Shown here: piece by piece, positions 24,428 through 32,457 of the stretch
Layout: each line of letters starts with the position of its first letter
Position numbering within the stretch: the stretch's first letter is position 1
NCBI GenBank assembly: GCA_018240985.1
Contig: JAFEER010000209.1
Location: 1 to 32,511, forward strand
Reading direction: 5' to 3'
DNA: 32,511 nt
From: Pseudomonadota bacterium
Lineage (GTDB): Bacteria > Pseudomonadota > Gammaproteobacteria > Burkholderiales > Burkholderiaceae_C
Notes under the pieces: model-generated
Database searches by the model: none
What the model saw: the letters and a program-made list of their open reading frames with translations, nothing else
What the model was told of the DNA's origin: nothing
Position numbers and translations under genes: made by a program

Positions 24428-25243
24428 TCAGGAGCGCTGGCAATGCGGGCAGAAGTAGCTGCTGCGCTGCCCCTGGCGCAGCACGCGCACGGGGGTGCCG
24501 CACAACCTGCAAGGCTGCCCATCGCGCCCATAGACATTGGCGTGCAGCTGGAAATGCCCGGCGCTGCCATCGGTGCTGGCAAAGTCGCGCAACGTGCTGC
24601 CGCCCTGCCGCACGGCCTGGGCCAGCACCTCACGGATCGCAGCATGCAGGCGCTGCGCACGCTGCTGGCCAATGCGGCTGGCGCGAGTCGTGGGACGGAT
24701 GCCGGCCAGGAACAGCACCTCGGAGGCGTAGATGTTGCCCACGCCAACGACCAGCCTGCCCGCCAGCAGCAACTGCTTGATGGAAGTGCGGCTGGCACGC
24801 AGGCCGGCGTGAAAGGCGGCAAAGCCGAACTCCTCCCCCAAGGGTTCCACGCCCAGGCCGGCGAGCAGCTTGCTTGCGCGCGGATCGTCCTCGCCCTCGG
24901 CCCAGACCAGGGCGCCAAAGCGGCGCGGGTCATGCAGCCTCAGCGTGCCGCGATCGGTCTGCAGGTCAAAGTGGTCATGCGGCCCAGGCGGCGGCAGATC
25001 CCGGCCAAAACGCAGGCTGCCCGACATGCCCAGGTGAACCAGCAGCAGGCCCTGCGCCAGGTCGATCAGCAGGTACTTGCCACGCCGGCGCACGGCCAGC
25101 ACGCGCTGCCCAGCCAATGCCTGCGGCGCCACGCCCAGGGGCCAGCGCAAGGGCTTGCCCAGCACCAGCGCCAGTATGGTCGCGCCCGCAATCGCGTCGG
25201 CGAAGCTGCGCCGCGTAACCTCAACCTCTGGCAACTCAGGCAT
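24428..25243 (-). CDS. mutM: Formamidopyrimidine-DNA glycosylase MutM (Fpg)
   Basis: Bifunctional glycosylase/AP lyase that removes 8-oxoguanine and formamidopyrimidines opposite C. 271 residues, standard. The N-terminus [12 protein letters not shown] supplies the catalytic Pro2 and Glu3. A conserved Lys lies in [11 protein letters not shown], the helix-two-turns-helix is around [20 protein letters not shown] (here with T in place of the first S), and the C-terminal zinc finger is CRLC...CPHC. The start ATG is 47 bp from the divergent TPR gene. The gene is upstream of the dynamin-like GTPase and mutY on the same strand, placing both halves of the GO repair system in one cluster. Confidence 0.97.
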   Translation of the reverse strand: MPELPEVEVTRRSFADAIAGATILALVLGKPLRWPLGVAPQALAGQRVLAVRRRGKYLLIDLAQGLLLVHLGMSGSLRFGRDLPPPGPHDHFDLQTDRGTLRLHDPRRFGALVWAEGEDDPRASKLLAGLGVEPLGEEFGFAAFHAGLRASRTSIKQLLLAGRLVVGVGNIYASEVLFLAGIRPTTRASRIGQQRAQRLHAAIREVLAQAVRQGGSTLRDFASTDGSAGHFQLHANVYGRDGQPCRLCGTPVRVLRQGQRSSYFCPHCQRS

Positions 25244-25278
25244 GCGTGTTGGTAATCAAAAGTGTGTAAGCCATCGAT

Positions 25279-25284
25279 TATTAT
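25279..25284 (+). promoter_or_regulatory. -10 box TATTAT for the TPR gene, leaderless arrangement
   Basis: TATTAT ends 6 nt before the ATG at 25291, with only GGGCCG between. A transcript beginning at the usual distance would start at the ATG. No good -35 hexamer is visible. Confidence 0.4.
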
Positions 25285-25290
25285 GGGCCG

Positions 25291-27057
25291 ATGCAGCTAC
25301 TACAGCGTTTCAGGTTCGCAGCCTTGATCTGCGTGATCGCGGCCGCCGCATTGCCAACCCAGGCCAAGACCAAGGCGCCCGCCCCCCCCGCAGCGTCGGA
25401 GTCCGAGGAGCAGGACAGCGACGTCAACGCCGCGCTCACCGCCGAGCTGTTTTACGAGCTGCTGGTGGGCGAAATGACGGCCAGCTCAGGTGACCCCGGC
25501 ACGGGCTACAACCTGATACTGGATGCCGCCCGGCGCAGCGGCGATGGCCAGCTGTACCGACGCGCCACCGAGATCGCGCTGCAGGCGCGCTCGGGCGACG
25601 CCGCCCTGGCCGCGGCGCGCGCCTGGCAACAGGCCCTGCCACAGTCGCGCGATGCCAACCGCTACCTGCTGCGCATTCTGGTCGCGCTCAACCGCATCGG
25701 CGAAAGCGCCGAGCCGCTGCGCCACGAGCTGGCCAACGCCTCCACGCGCGACAAAATATCCAACATCCGCGCCCTGCCGCTCTTGTATGCACGCGCCAGC
25801 GACAAGGCACTGGCCGCGCGCGTGGTGCGCCAGGCGCTGGAGGATGAGCTGAACCACCCGGCGGTCGGCCCCGTTGCCTGGCTCACGCTAGGGCGCATGT
25901 ACTTCGCGGCGGACGACAAGGCGCACACGCTGGAGGCCGTCGGCAATACCCTGGCACAGGATCCAGGCGACGAGGGTGCCGCCATGCTGGCACTGCAGCT
26001 GATGGACTCCGGAGTCGTAGAAGCCGAGCCGCTGCTCTCGCACTACCTGGCAGGCAAGCCCGCGCCCGAGGTTCGCATGGCCTATGCGCGTGTGCTGCTC
26101 GAATCGCAGCGCCTGAATGACGCCCAGACACAGTTGCAGGCGGTCACGCACGAACACCCCGACATCGCCGAAGCCTGGCTCATCCAGGCGATGCTCGACT
26201 TGCAGGTCGGCCGCCTCGATGAGGCCGAAGCGGCCCTGCAGAACGTTACCCGCCTGCAGGACAAGCTGCCCGCGGGCGAGCAGCGCAAGGGTCTATTGGC
26301 GCAGGCCTATCTGCTGCAGGCACAAATAGCGGAAAAGCGCGGCAACTATGCGCAGGCCGAGAGCTGGCTGAGCCGCATCGATGATGCCGCAGAACTGTTG
26401 GCGGTGCAGAGCCGGCGCGCCTCGCTGCTGGCGCGCCAGGGCCGCCTGGCCGAAGCGCGCGCCCTGATCCGCGCCACCCCCGCCAAGAGCGCCGAAGACG
26501 AACGCCTGAAGCTGCAGGCCGAGGTGCAGCTGCTGCGCGAAGCGGGCCAATACCAGCAAGCCTATGAGATGCAGGGCAAGGTGGTGGCGATGGCGCCGCA
26601 AGACAACGACCTGGTCTACGACCTGGCCATGCTGGCCGACAAGGCCGGCAAACCCGAGGAGATGGAGCGGCTGCTGCGCAGCATCATCGCGCGCAAGCCA
26701 GACTATCACCACGCATTGAACGCCCTGGGTTTCTCGCTGGCCGACCGCGGCGTGCGCCTGCAAGAGGCCAAGGCACTGATCACCAAGGCCCTGGAATCCG
26801 CACCCGAAGACCCTTTCATCACCGACAGCCTGGGCTGGGTGGAATTCCGCCTGGGCAACCGCAAGGAGGCCTTGGCGATCCTCGAGCGCGCCTTCACGAC
26901 GCAGCAGGACGTGGAAATCGCCGCGCACCTGGGTGAGGTGCTGTGGAGCCTGGGCCAGCGTGACCGCGCCCTCGACATCTGGCGCCAGGGCCTGCGCATC
27001 AACAAGGACAACGCCACGCTCAAAGAGACCATCAAGCGCCTGGGGGCGCGCCCTTGA
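25291..27057 (+). CDS. Secreted tetratricopeptide-repeat protein
   Basis: 588 residues. A signal peptide is evident (MQLLQRFRFAALICVIAAAA followed by LPTQAK), so the protein is exported to the periplasm or the inner face of the outer membrane. The rest is an alpha-solenoid with many TPR-like helix pairs; clear repeats include AEAWLIQAMLDLQVGRLDEA, ARQGRLAEARALIR and the C-terminal run YHHALNALGFSLADRGVRLQ followed by ITDSLGWVEFRLGNRKEALA, the last being typical of TPR proteins encoded next to lolB. No enzymatic domain was found. Its stop overlaps the lolB start codon (TTGA). The linkage to lolB suggests a role in envelope or lipoprotein biogenesis, but this is inference; there is no established name. 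Confidence 0.88.
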   Translation: MQLLQRFRFAALICVIAAAALPTQAKTKAPAPPAASESEEQDSDVNAALTAELFYELLVGEMTASSGDPGTGYNLILDAARRSGDGQLYRRATEIALQARSGDAALAAARAWQQALPQSRDANRYLLRILVALNRIGESAEPLRHELANASTRDKISNIRALPLLYARASDKALAARVVRQALEDELNHPAVGPVAWLTLGRMYFAADDKAHTLEAVGNTLAQDPGDEGAAMLALQLMDSGVVEAEPLLSHYLAGKPAPEVRMAYARVLLESQRLNDAQTQLQAVTHEHPDIAEAWLIQAMLDLQVGRLDEAEAALQNVTRLQDKLPAGEQRKGLLAQAYLLQAQIAEKRGNYAQAESWLSRIDDAAELLAVQSRRASLLARQGRLAEARALIRATPAKSAEDERLKLQAEVQLLREAGQYQQAYEMQGKVVAMAPQDNDLVYDLAMLADKAGKPEEMERLLRSIIARKPDYHHALNALGFSLADRGVRLQEAKALITKALESAPEDPFITDSLGWVEFRLGNRKEALAILERAFTTQQDVEIAAHLGEVLWSLGQRDRALDIWRQGLRINKDNATLKETIKRLGARP

Positions 27058-27569
27058 TTCTGCAACCCGCCATCGGCACCTCCCGCCCGCAACGCCGCCG
27101 CCTGGTGCTCGCAGCGCTGGCCACGGCGCTTCTCGGCGCATGCGCCCAGCCGCCACGCTTGGCCAGCGGCGCCACCGACCATTGGAGTGGGCGCCTGTCC
27201 CTGCAGGTCGAAGATGCAAGCGCACAATCATTCAGCGCAGGTTTCGAGCTCCAGGGCAACCCTGACGCAGGCGCATTGACCCTGTTCAACCCTCTGGGCA
27301 ATATCGTCGCCGAGCTGCAATGGACGCCCGGCAGCGCCACCCTGAACAACGGATCCGAGCACAGGCAGTCCCCGTCCCTGCAGACCCTGGTGCGCGAGCT
27401 CACGGGCAGCGAGCTGCCCATCGCCGCACTGTTTGCCTGGCTCAAGGGCGAACAGGTGCAGGCCACGGGCTGGCAGGCAGACCTGAGCGGGCTTGACGCT
27501 GGACGCCTCATGGCCACGCGCCACCAGCCTCTGCCACAAACGGTGCTGCGCATCATTCTGACCCCTTGA
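27054..27569 (+). CDS. lolB: Outer-membrane lipoprotein insertase LolB
   Basis: Outer-membrane lipoprotein that accepts lipoproteins from LolA and inserts them in the outer membrane. 171 residues from a TTG start at 27054 that overlaps the TPR-gene stop (TTGA) and follows GGGGG by a few bases. This start gives MILQPAIGTSRPQRRRLVLA with a positively charged n-region, a hydrophobic stretch and the lipobox LLGAC (Cys30). The LolB domain begins at HWSGRLSLQVED, with FELQGNPDAGALTLFNPLGN. It is somewhat shorter than E. coli LolB (about 207). No ATG would preserve the signal peptide. It is followed after 6 bp by ispE, an arrangement also known in E. coli relatives. Confidence 0.88.
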   Translation: MILQPAIGTSRPQRRRLVLAALATALLGACAQPPRLASGATDHWSGRLSLQVEDASAQSFSAGFELQGNPDAGALTLFNPLGNIVAELQWTPGSATLNNGSEHRQSPSLQTLVRELTGSELPIAALFAWLKGEQVQATGWQADLSGLDAGRLMATRHQPLPQTVLRIILTP

Positions 27570-27575
27570 ACCCGC

Positions 27576-28442
27576 ATGCAAGCCCTGTACGACGTACCGG
27601 CACCGGCCAAGCTCAACCTGTTTTTGCACGTCACGGGACGGCGCACTGACGGCTACCACCTGCTGCAGTCGGTGTTCATGCTCATCGACTGGTGCGACAC
27701 CCTGCATTTCGAGCTGCGCCAGGACGGCATCGTCACGCGCGAAGACCTGACGCTGCCCCTGCCTCCCGATGACCTGGTGCTGCGTGCGGCGCGCGCATTG
27801 CAGACTGCCACCGGCTGCAGCCTGGGTGCGCACATCGGCGTGCACAAGCGCGTGCCGGCGCAGGCGGGGCTGGGCGGCGGTTCGTCGGATGCAGCCAGCA
27901 CGCTGCTGGCGCTGAACCGCCTGTGGCGGCTGCAGTTGACGCGCCAGCAGCTGCAGGCGATCGGGCTGGCGTTGGGCGCGGATATACCCTTCTTCCTATC
28001 GGGCGGCAACGCCTGGGTGGAGGGTATCGGCGACGTCATCCGCCCCCTTGCGTTGGAGCACGCATTGCCAGACGCAAGTTTTGCCGTCGTCAAGCCCGAA
28101 GCCGGATTGGACACGAAAGCCATTTTTTCGCACCCTCTCCTCAAACGCGATTCAGGCTACGCTATAATTCAAGGCTTTGCTGCAGCGCCCTACCAGTACG
28201 GCAGGAATGATCTGCAGCCGGTTGCACAAACCTTGTGCCCAGGTGTCGGCGAAGCCATTGCATGGCTGGCATCCAAGGGGCTGCAAGCGCGCATGACCGG
28301 TTCAGGCAGCGCAGTGTTTGCACAGGCCGCCAAGGCGGTTGATTTGCACGATGCACCAGCGGCATGGCAAGTCAAAATGTGCGATAATTTGAGGCTTCAT
28401 CCGATGGCGGAATGGGCTTCAGATGGAGAGATAAAGGGTTGA
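27576..28442 (+). CDS. ispE: 4-diphosphocytidyl-2-C-methyl-D-erythritol kinase
   Basis: GHMP-family kinase of the non-mevalonate isoprenoid pathway. 288 residues. The N-terminus has PAPAKLNLFLHVTGRRTDGYH with the catalytic/substrate residues, the ATP-binding glycine loop is PAQAGLGGGSSDAASTL, and motif 3 is MTGSGSAVFA. The region around 28141-28180 (SGYAIIQGFAAAPYQYG) differs from many homologues but stays in frame. A perfect TATAAT (28163-28168) occurs inside the gene, with no good -35 partner. The tRNA-Gln gene begins 25 bp after the stop; in between is a small hairpin, GATTGCT-CTAC-AGCAATC (28441-28458), whose first two bases are the last two of the stop codon. Confidence 0.96.
   Translation: MQALYDVPAPAKLNLFLHVTGRRTDGYHLLQSVFMLIDWCDTLHFELRQDGIVTREDLTLPLPPDDLVLRAARALQTATGCSLGAHIGVHKRVPAQAGLGGGSSDAASTLLALNRLWRLQLTRQQLQAIGLALGADIPFFLSGGNAWVEGIGDVIRPLALEHALPDASFAVVKPEAGLDTKAIFSHPLLKRDSGYAIIQGFAAAPYQYGRNDLQPVAQTLCPGVGEAIAWLASKGLQARMTGSGSAVFAQAAKAVDLHDAPAAWQVKMCDNLRLHPMAEWASDGEIKG
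28380..28388 (+). promoter_or_regulatory. Extended -10 promoter TGCGATAAT upstream of tRNA-Gln/prs
   Basis: TGCGATAAT within the 3' end of ispE is an extended -10 element (TGn plus GATAAT), which would start transcription around 28395, some 70 nt before tRNA-Gln. It could drive tRNA-Gln and prs together. There is no good -35 box, which extended -10 promoters can do without. Confidence 0.4.
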
Positions 28443-28467
28443 TTGCTCTACAGCAATCGACCTGTGT

Positions 28468-28544
28468 AGGGGAGTAGCCAAGTTGGTAAAGGCACCGGAT
28501 TTTGATTCCGGCATGCGAGGGTTCGAATCCTTCCTCCCCTGCCA
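28468..28544 (+). tRNA. tRNA-Gln(TTG)
   Basis: 77 nt including encoded CCA. Acceptor stem AGGGGAG/CTCCCCT, discriminator G, anticodon stem CCGGA/TCCGG around the loop TTTTGAT (anticodon TTG, decoding CAA/CAG), and T-arm GAGGG-TTCGAAT-CCTTC. The anticodon arm is identical to that of E. coli tRNA-Gln. It lies 25 bp after ispE and 47 bp before prs on the same strand, so it is probably excised from a longer transcript. Confidence 0.95.
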
Positions 28545-28591
28545 AAACCCATTGCCCGCGCTGGATATCAACTCAGACTGCTGAGTCACTC

Positions 28592-29551
28592 ATGCAAACC
28601 AATCCTCAAGATTTCGTGGTGTTCACGGGCAACGCCAATTCCGCTCTGGCTGCCGAAATAGCCCAGAATCTGGGTACCCACCTCGGCGCCATTGACGTAG
28701 GCCGTTTCTCCGACGGCGAGGTGACGGTAGAAATCAAGCAAAGCGTGCGCGCACGCGATGTTTTCGTGGTGCAGCCGACCTGCGCGCCGACCAACGAAAA
28801 CTTGATGGAATTGCTGATCATGGTCGATGCGCTCAAGCGTGCCTCGGCCGAGCGCATCACCGCCGTCATCCCCTACTTCGGCTACGCCCGCCAGGATCGC
28901 CGTCCGCGCTCCACGCGCGTGCCGATTTCCGCCAAGGTGGTGGCCGACATGCTGCAGGCCGTCGGCGTGGCACGCGTGCTGACCATGGACTTGCACGCCG
29001 ACCAGATCCAGGGCTTCTTCGACATCCCGGTGGACAACATCTACGCCTCGCCGGTACTGTTGGGTGACTTGAACCAGAAGAAATACGAGAACCTGGTGGT
29101 GGTCAGCCCCGACGTGGGCGGCGTGGTGCGCGCGCGCGCGCTGGCCAAGCAGCTGGGTTGCGACCTGGCCATCATCGACAAGCGGCGTCCCAAGGCCAAT
29201 GTGTCCGAGGTGATGCATGTCATCGGCGACATCGAGGGCCGCAACTGCGTCATCATGGACGACATGATCGACACCGCCGGCACCTTGATCAAGGCCGCCG
29301 AGGTACTCAAGGAGCGTGGTGCGAACAGCGTTTACGCGTATTGCACGCACCCGATCTTCTCCGGCCCTGCCATCGAGCGCATCACCAATGGCGCGGCGCT
29401 GGACGAAGTGGTCGTCACCAACACCATTCCCTTGAGCGACACCGCCAAGGGCTGCAGCAAGATTCGCCAGCTCTCCGTGGCGCCGCTGATCGCCGAGACG
29501 ATACAGCGCATTTCCACGGGCGAGTCGGTATCGAGCCTGTTCTCGGAGTAA
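28592..29551 (+). CDS. prs: Ribose-phosphate pyrophosphokinase (PRPP synthetase)
   Basis: Makes PRPP from ribose 5-phosphate and ATP for purine, pyrimidine, NAD, histidine and tryptophan synthesis. 319 residues. Signatures are [12 protein letters not shown], the ATP-loop [40 protein letters not shown] and the PRPP-binding loop [13 protein letters not shown]. The start is the ATG at 28592; the frame upstream runs across tRNA-Gln and is not coding. Its ribosome binding site is weak (CTGAG region). Transcription probably enters from the tRNA-Gln side. A U-tailed terminator follows about 20 bp after the stop. Confidence 0.97.
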   Translation: MQTNPQDFVVFTGNANSALAAEIAQNLGTHLGAIDVGRFSDGEVTVEIKQSVRARDVFVVQPTCAPTNENLMELLIMVDALKRASAERITAVIPYFGYARQDRRPRSTRVPISAKVVADMLQAVGVARVLTMDLHADQIQGFFDIPVDNIYASPVLLGDLNQKKYENLVVVSPDVGGVVRARALAKQLGCDLAIIDKRRPKANVSEVMHVIGDIEGRNCVIMDDMIDTAGTLIKAAEVLKERGANSVYAYCTHPIFSGPAIERITNGAALDEVVVTNTIPLSDTAKGCSKIRQLSVAPLIAETIQRISTGESVSSLFSE

Positions 29552-29570
29552 ACCGCCGGGGACATCACGC

Positions 29571-29604
29571 AGACCTCGGGCCAAGAGTGGCTTGGGGTCT
29601 TTTT
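29571..29604 (+). terminator. Rho-independent terminator after prs
   Basis: A hairpin with outer arms AGACC/GGTCT and inner arms CCAAG/CTTGG around AGTGG, ending in a run of five T. It lies between prs and rplY, so it would at least partly separate their transcription. Confidence 0.75.
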
Positions 29605-29650
29605 CAACAGTGGGCCAGCTGGTCGCGGCCGGCCCCATCAGGAGTTAGTT

Positions 29651-30277
29651 ATGCAATTCGTCGCTTTTGAGCGCGCCAAGCAAGGTACGGGTGCGAGCCG
29701 CCGTCTGCGCATTACGGGCAAGGCCCCCGGCATCGTCTATGGCGGTTCCGCCGAACCCCAGCTGATCGAGCTCGATCACAACGCCCTGTGGCACGCCCTG
29801 AAAAAGGAAGCCTTCCACTCCAGCATTCTGGACATGGAACTGAACGGCCAGACATCCAAGGTGCTGCTGCGCGATGTGCAGTACCACCCCTTCAAGCAGC
29901 AGGTGCTGCACGTGGACTTCCAGCGTGTGGACGACAAGACCCGCGTGCACCTGAAGGTGCCGCTGCACTTCGAAGGCCTGGAAAATTCGCCTGCCGTGAA
30001 GGGTGAAGGCTGCACCGTGACCCCCGTGATCCACGAAGTGGACGTGATGTGCATGCCCTCGCAGCTGCCCGAGTTCATCACCGTGGATCTGAGCGGCCTG
30101 ACCTCCAAGTCCGCGCTGGGCCTGCAGTCGCTGACGATTCCCCATGGCGTGCAGCTGGTGGTGCGCGGTTCCAACAAGAACCCCGCCCTGGTGTCGATCA
30201 AGCTGCCCGAAGTGGTGGTCGAAGCCGGCGCGGAAGCTGCTCCCGCCGCCGCCCCAGCCAAGAAGGGCAAGAAGTAA
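29651..30277 (+). CDS. rplY: 50S ribosomal protein L25 (CTC family)
   Basis: 5S-rRNA-binding ribosomal protein, long form with a C-terminal CTC extension. 208 residues. The N-terminal L25 domain spans about 1-95 (RRLRITGKAPGIVYGGSAEP; DVQYHPFKQQVLHVDFQRV), followed by the beta-rich TL5/CTC domain (HLKVPLHFEGLENSPAVKGE; CMPSQLPEFITVDLSGL). It ends in an Ala/Pro/Lys tail (AAPAKKGKK). The ATG has a canonical AGGAG site. It is followed by a strong hairpin and pth, the peptidyl-tRNA hydrolase, a very common neighbour pairing. Confidence 0.97.
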   Translation: MQFVAFERAKQGTGASRRLRITGKAPGIVYGGSAEPQLIELDHNALWHALKKEAFHSSILDMELNGQTSKVLLRDVQYHPFKQQVLHVDFQRVDDKTRVHLKVPLHFEGLENSPAVKGEGCTVTPVIHEVDVMCMPSQLPEFITVDLSGLTSKSALGLQSLTIPHGVQLVVRGSNKNPALVSIKLPEVVVEAGAEAAPAAAPAKKGKK

Positions 30278-30319
30278 TCTCTTCTTTTGTGCCGCCCCTG
30301 TGGGGTGGACTGCCTGCAT

Positions 30320-30345
30320 AACGGCCCACCTTTGCGTGGGCCGTT
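30320..30345 (+). terminator. Strong hairpin after rplY, probable terminator
   Basis: A perfect 10-bp stem, AACGGCCCAC and GTGGGCCGTT, with a 6-nt loop CTTTGC. Only GGCGTTTCC follows, so the U-tract is weak. It lies 42 bp after the rplY stop and about 30 bp before pth. Confidence 0.6.
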
Positions 30346-30362
30346 GGCGTTTCCGGGCCACG

Positions 30363-30368
30363 GATAAT
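30363..30368 (+). promoter_or_regulatory. -10 box GATAAT for pth, near-leaderless arrangement
   Basis: GATAAT is 7 nt upstream of the pth ATG, just past the rplY hairpin, with no Shine-Dalgarno between. This fits separate transcription of pth after termination behind rplY. No clear -35 hexamer is present. Confidence 0.4.
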
Positions 30369-30375
30369 CGCAGCC

Positions 30376-30999
30376 ATGATCAAACTGTTTGTGGGCCTGG
30401 GCAATCCCGGCCCGGAATACGAGGCCACGCGCCACAACGCCGGCTTCTGGTGGATAGACGAACTGGCGCGGGAGCTGAAAGTTTCGCTCATGCCCGAGCG
30501 TGCCTACCACGGCCTGATGGCGCGCACCAGCATCGCCGGCCACAGCGTCTGGCTGCTGCAGCCGCAGACCTTCATGAACCTGTCGGGCAAGTCGGTGGCG
30601 GCGCTGGCGCGCTTCTTCAAGATCCTGCCCGAGGAAATCCTGGTCGTGCACGATGAACTGGATTTGCCCCCCGGCCAGGCCAAGCTCAAGCGCGGCGGCA
30701 GCCACGCCGGCCACAACGGCCTGCGCGACATCCACGCACAGCTGGGCAGCAGCGACTACTGGCGCCTGCGCATCGGCATAGGCCACCCCGGCGCCAAGGG
30801 CGAGGTGATCCACTGGGTGCTGAAAAAGCCCGCGCCAGACCAGCGCCAGCTGATCGAGGACAGCATCGCCCATTCGCTCAAGGCCTACCCCGCCATGCTG
30901 GCCGGCGACATGGACAAGGCCACCATGCTGGTGCACACCACCAAGCCGCCACGCCCCAAGCCGCCCAGGCCGGCTGCCGCTCCCGATGGCACGGTGTAA
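30376..30999 (+). CDS. pth: Peptidyl-tRNA hydrolase
   Basis: Releases peptides from prematurely dropped peptidyl-tRNA, recycling the tRNA. 207 residues. The catalytic His20 lies in [20 protein letters not shown]; other signatures are [28 protein letters not shown] and [14 protein letters not shown], which hold the conserved Asn and Asp. The C-terminal tail is Pro/Lys-rich ([14 protein letters not shown]) and longer than in E. coli Pth (194 residues). It begins 98 bp after rplY. Confidence 0.97.
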   Translation: MIKLFVGLGNPGPEYEATRHNAGFWWIDELARELKVSLMPERAYHGLMARTSIAGHSVWLLQPQTFMNLSGKSVAALARFFKILPEEILVVHDELDLPPGQAKLKRGGSHAGHNGLRDIHAQLGSSDYWRLRIGIGHPGAKGEVIHWVLKKPAPDQRQLIEDSIAHSLKAYPAMLAGDMDKATMLVHTTKPPRPKPPRPAAAPDGTV

Positions 31000-31011
31000 C
31001 TATTACTTTAC

Positions 31012-31050
31012 TAGCTGCAAGCGCTTTATCCACAGGCCTTTCAGCCATAT
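31012..31050. repeat. Partial repeat element between pth and amidase (copy C)
   Basis: TAGCTGCAAGCGCTT (31012-31026) differs from the mutL core TAGCTGCTTGCGCTT at only two positions, then continues TATCCACAGGCC. Only one arm is recognisable, so this is a half-element filling most of the 54-bp gap, and it reaches almost to the amidase ATG. Confidence 0.5.
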
Positions 31051-31053
31051 TTC

Positions 31054-32457
31054 ATGAGTCCGTTGCACGACCTATCCGCCGCCGAGCTGCTCGCGGCCTA
31101 CCGCAGCCGCAGCCTCTCGCCCGTGGAGGTGGTGCGCGATGTGCTGGCGCATATCGAGCGCTGGGAGCCGCACCTGCACGCCACCTGGCTGCTGCGTCCC
31201 GAGGCGGCCCTGAGCCAGGCCCGCGCGAGCGAGGCGCGCTGGCTGCGCGGCGCACCCGCCGGGCCGTTGGACGGCGTGCCGGTGACCATCAAGGACAACA
31301 TCGCTACCCAGGGCGACCCCACGCCGCTCGGCACCGCCGCCCTGCCCCTGGTGCCGGCCCCAGCCGACGCCCCGCCCGCCGCGCGCCTGCGCGAGGCCGG
31401 CGCCGTGCTGATAGCCAAAACCACCATGCCGGACTACGGCATGCTGTCCTCAGGCCTGTCGAGCTTTCACCCCCTGGCGCGCAACCCGTGGGATCTAAGC
31501 AAAGGCCCGGGCGGCTCCAGCGCCGGTGCGGCCGCAGCCGCAGCCGCAGGCTACGGGCCGCTGCACATAGGTACCGACATCGGCGGCTCGATCCGCCTGC
31601 CGGCGAGCTGGTGCGGCATCTTTGGCCTGAAGCCCAGCCTGGGCCGCGTGCCCATCGACCCGCCCTACGCCGGCCGCGCCGCCGGCCCCATGACGCGCAC
31701 GGTGGGCGACGCGGCGCTGATGATGCAGGTGCTGTCCCGGCCCGACGCGCGCGACAGCATGAGCCTGCCGGCGCAGGACATTGCCTGGGATCGATTCGAC
31801 ACCGGCACGGAACGCCTGCGCGGCCTGCGCCTGGGCCTGCTGCTGGATGCGGGCTGTGGCCTGCCGGTAGACCCCGAGGTGCGCGGCGCCGTCGAAGCCG
31901 CGGCGCGCCTGTTCCAGCAGGCCGGCGCCCACGTCGAACTCATGCGCCCCTTCCTCACCCACACCATGCTCGACGGCATGGATCATTTCTGGCGCATGCG
32001 CTCGCTCATGGATCTGCGCACGCTCACGCCTACCGGGCGGGGCAAGGTGCTGCCCTTCATCCGCCACTGGGCCGAAAGCGCGGCCACGCTGGATGGCGCC
32101 CAGGTCTTTGCGGCCAGCCAGCAATTCCACGCAACGCGCCTGGCCACCGTGCGCGCCTGCGCGCCGTTCGACTACGTGCTCTCGCCCGTCGCTCCCATCA
32201 CCGCCTTTGCCGCCGAGCTGCCCGCGCCCACGGGCGACCCGCTGCGGCCGCTGGAACACATCGCCTTCACCGTGCCGTTCAATATGTCTGAGCAGCCAGC
32301 GGCGTCCATCAACTGCGGCTACAGCAGCACCGGCCTACCGATTGGCCTGCAGATCGCCGGGCAGCGCTTTGATGACCTGGGCGTGCTGCAAATCGCCCAT
32401 GCCTTCGAGCAGCTGCGTGGGCCGCGGCAGCCTTGGCCCCGAGCGCCCTTGGCCTGA
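31054..32457 (+). CDS. Amidase-signature family hydrolase
   Basis: 467 residues, amidase-signature superfamily. The Ser-cisSer-Lys triad is visible: Lys80 in DGVPVTIKDN, cis-Ser155 in GPGGSSAGAAA, and nucleophile Ser179 in IGTDIGGSIRLPAS; the 24-residue spacing of the two Ser is the standard one. It is not GatA: the typical GatA context (gatB, gatC) is lacking and the N-terminus SPLHDLSAAELLAAYRSRSL fits stand-alone amidases (amide, indoleacetamide or 6-aminohexanoate-dimer type). The substrate cannot be told. The ATG has no clear ribosome binding site, and a repeat half-element lies directly upstream. The remaining 54 bp of the window holds nothing recognisable. Confidence 0.9.
   Translation: MSPLHDLSAAELLAAYRSRSLSPVEVVRDVLAHIERWEPHLHATWLLRPEAALSQARASEARWLRGAPAGPLDGVPVTIKDNIATQGDPTPLGTAALPLVPAPADAPPAARLREAGAVLIAKTTMPDYGMLSSGLSSFHPLARNPWDLSKGPGGSSAGAAAAAAAGYGPLHIGTDIGGSIRLPASWCGIFGLKPSLGRVPIDPPYAGRAAGPMTRTVGDAALMMQVLSRPDARDSMSLPAQDIAWDRFDTGTERLRGLRLGLLLDAGCGLPVDPEVRGAVEAAARLFQQAGAHVELMRPFLTHTMLDGMDHFWRMRSLMDLRTLTPTGRGKVLPFIRHWAESAATLDGAQVFAASQQFHATRLATVRACAPFDYVLSPVAPITAFAAELPAPTGDPLRPLEHIAFTVPFNMSEQPAASINCGYSSTGLPIGLQIAGQRFDDLGVLQIAHAFEQLRGPRQPWPRAPLA

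Noticed and set aside
24310-24933. N-terminal extension of the dynamin-like frame
   Set aside because: It overlaps mutM in another frame on the same strand and reads as Ala/Trp/Ser-rich shadow; a start at 24309 gives a normal N-terminus.
28163-28168. Perfect TATAAT inside ispE
   Set aside because: No matching -35 hexamer at 16-18 bp and no TGn extension; an internal promoter is possible but the TGCGATAAT further down is better placed.
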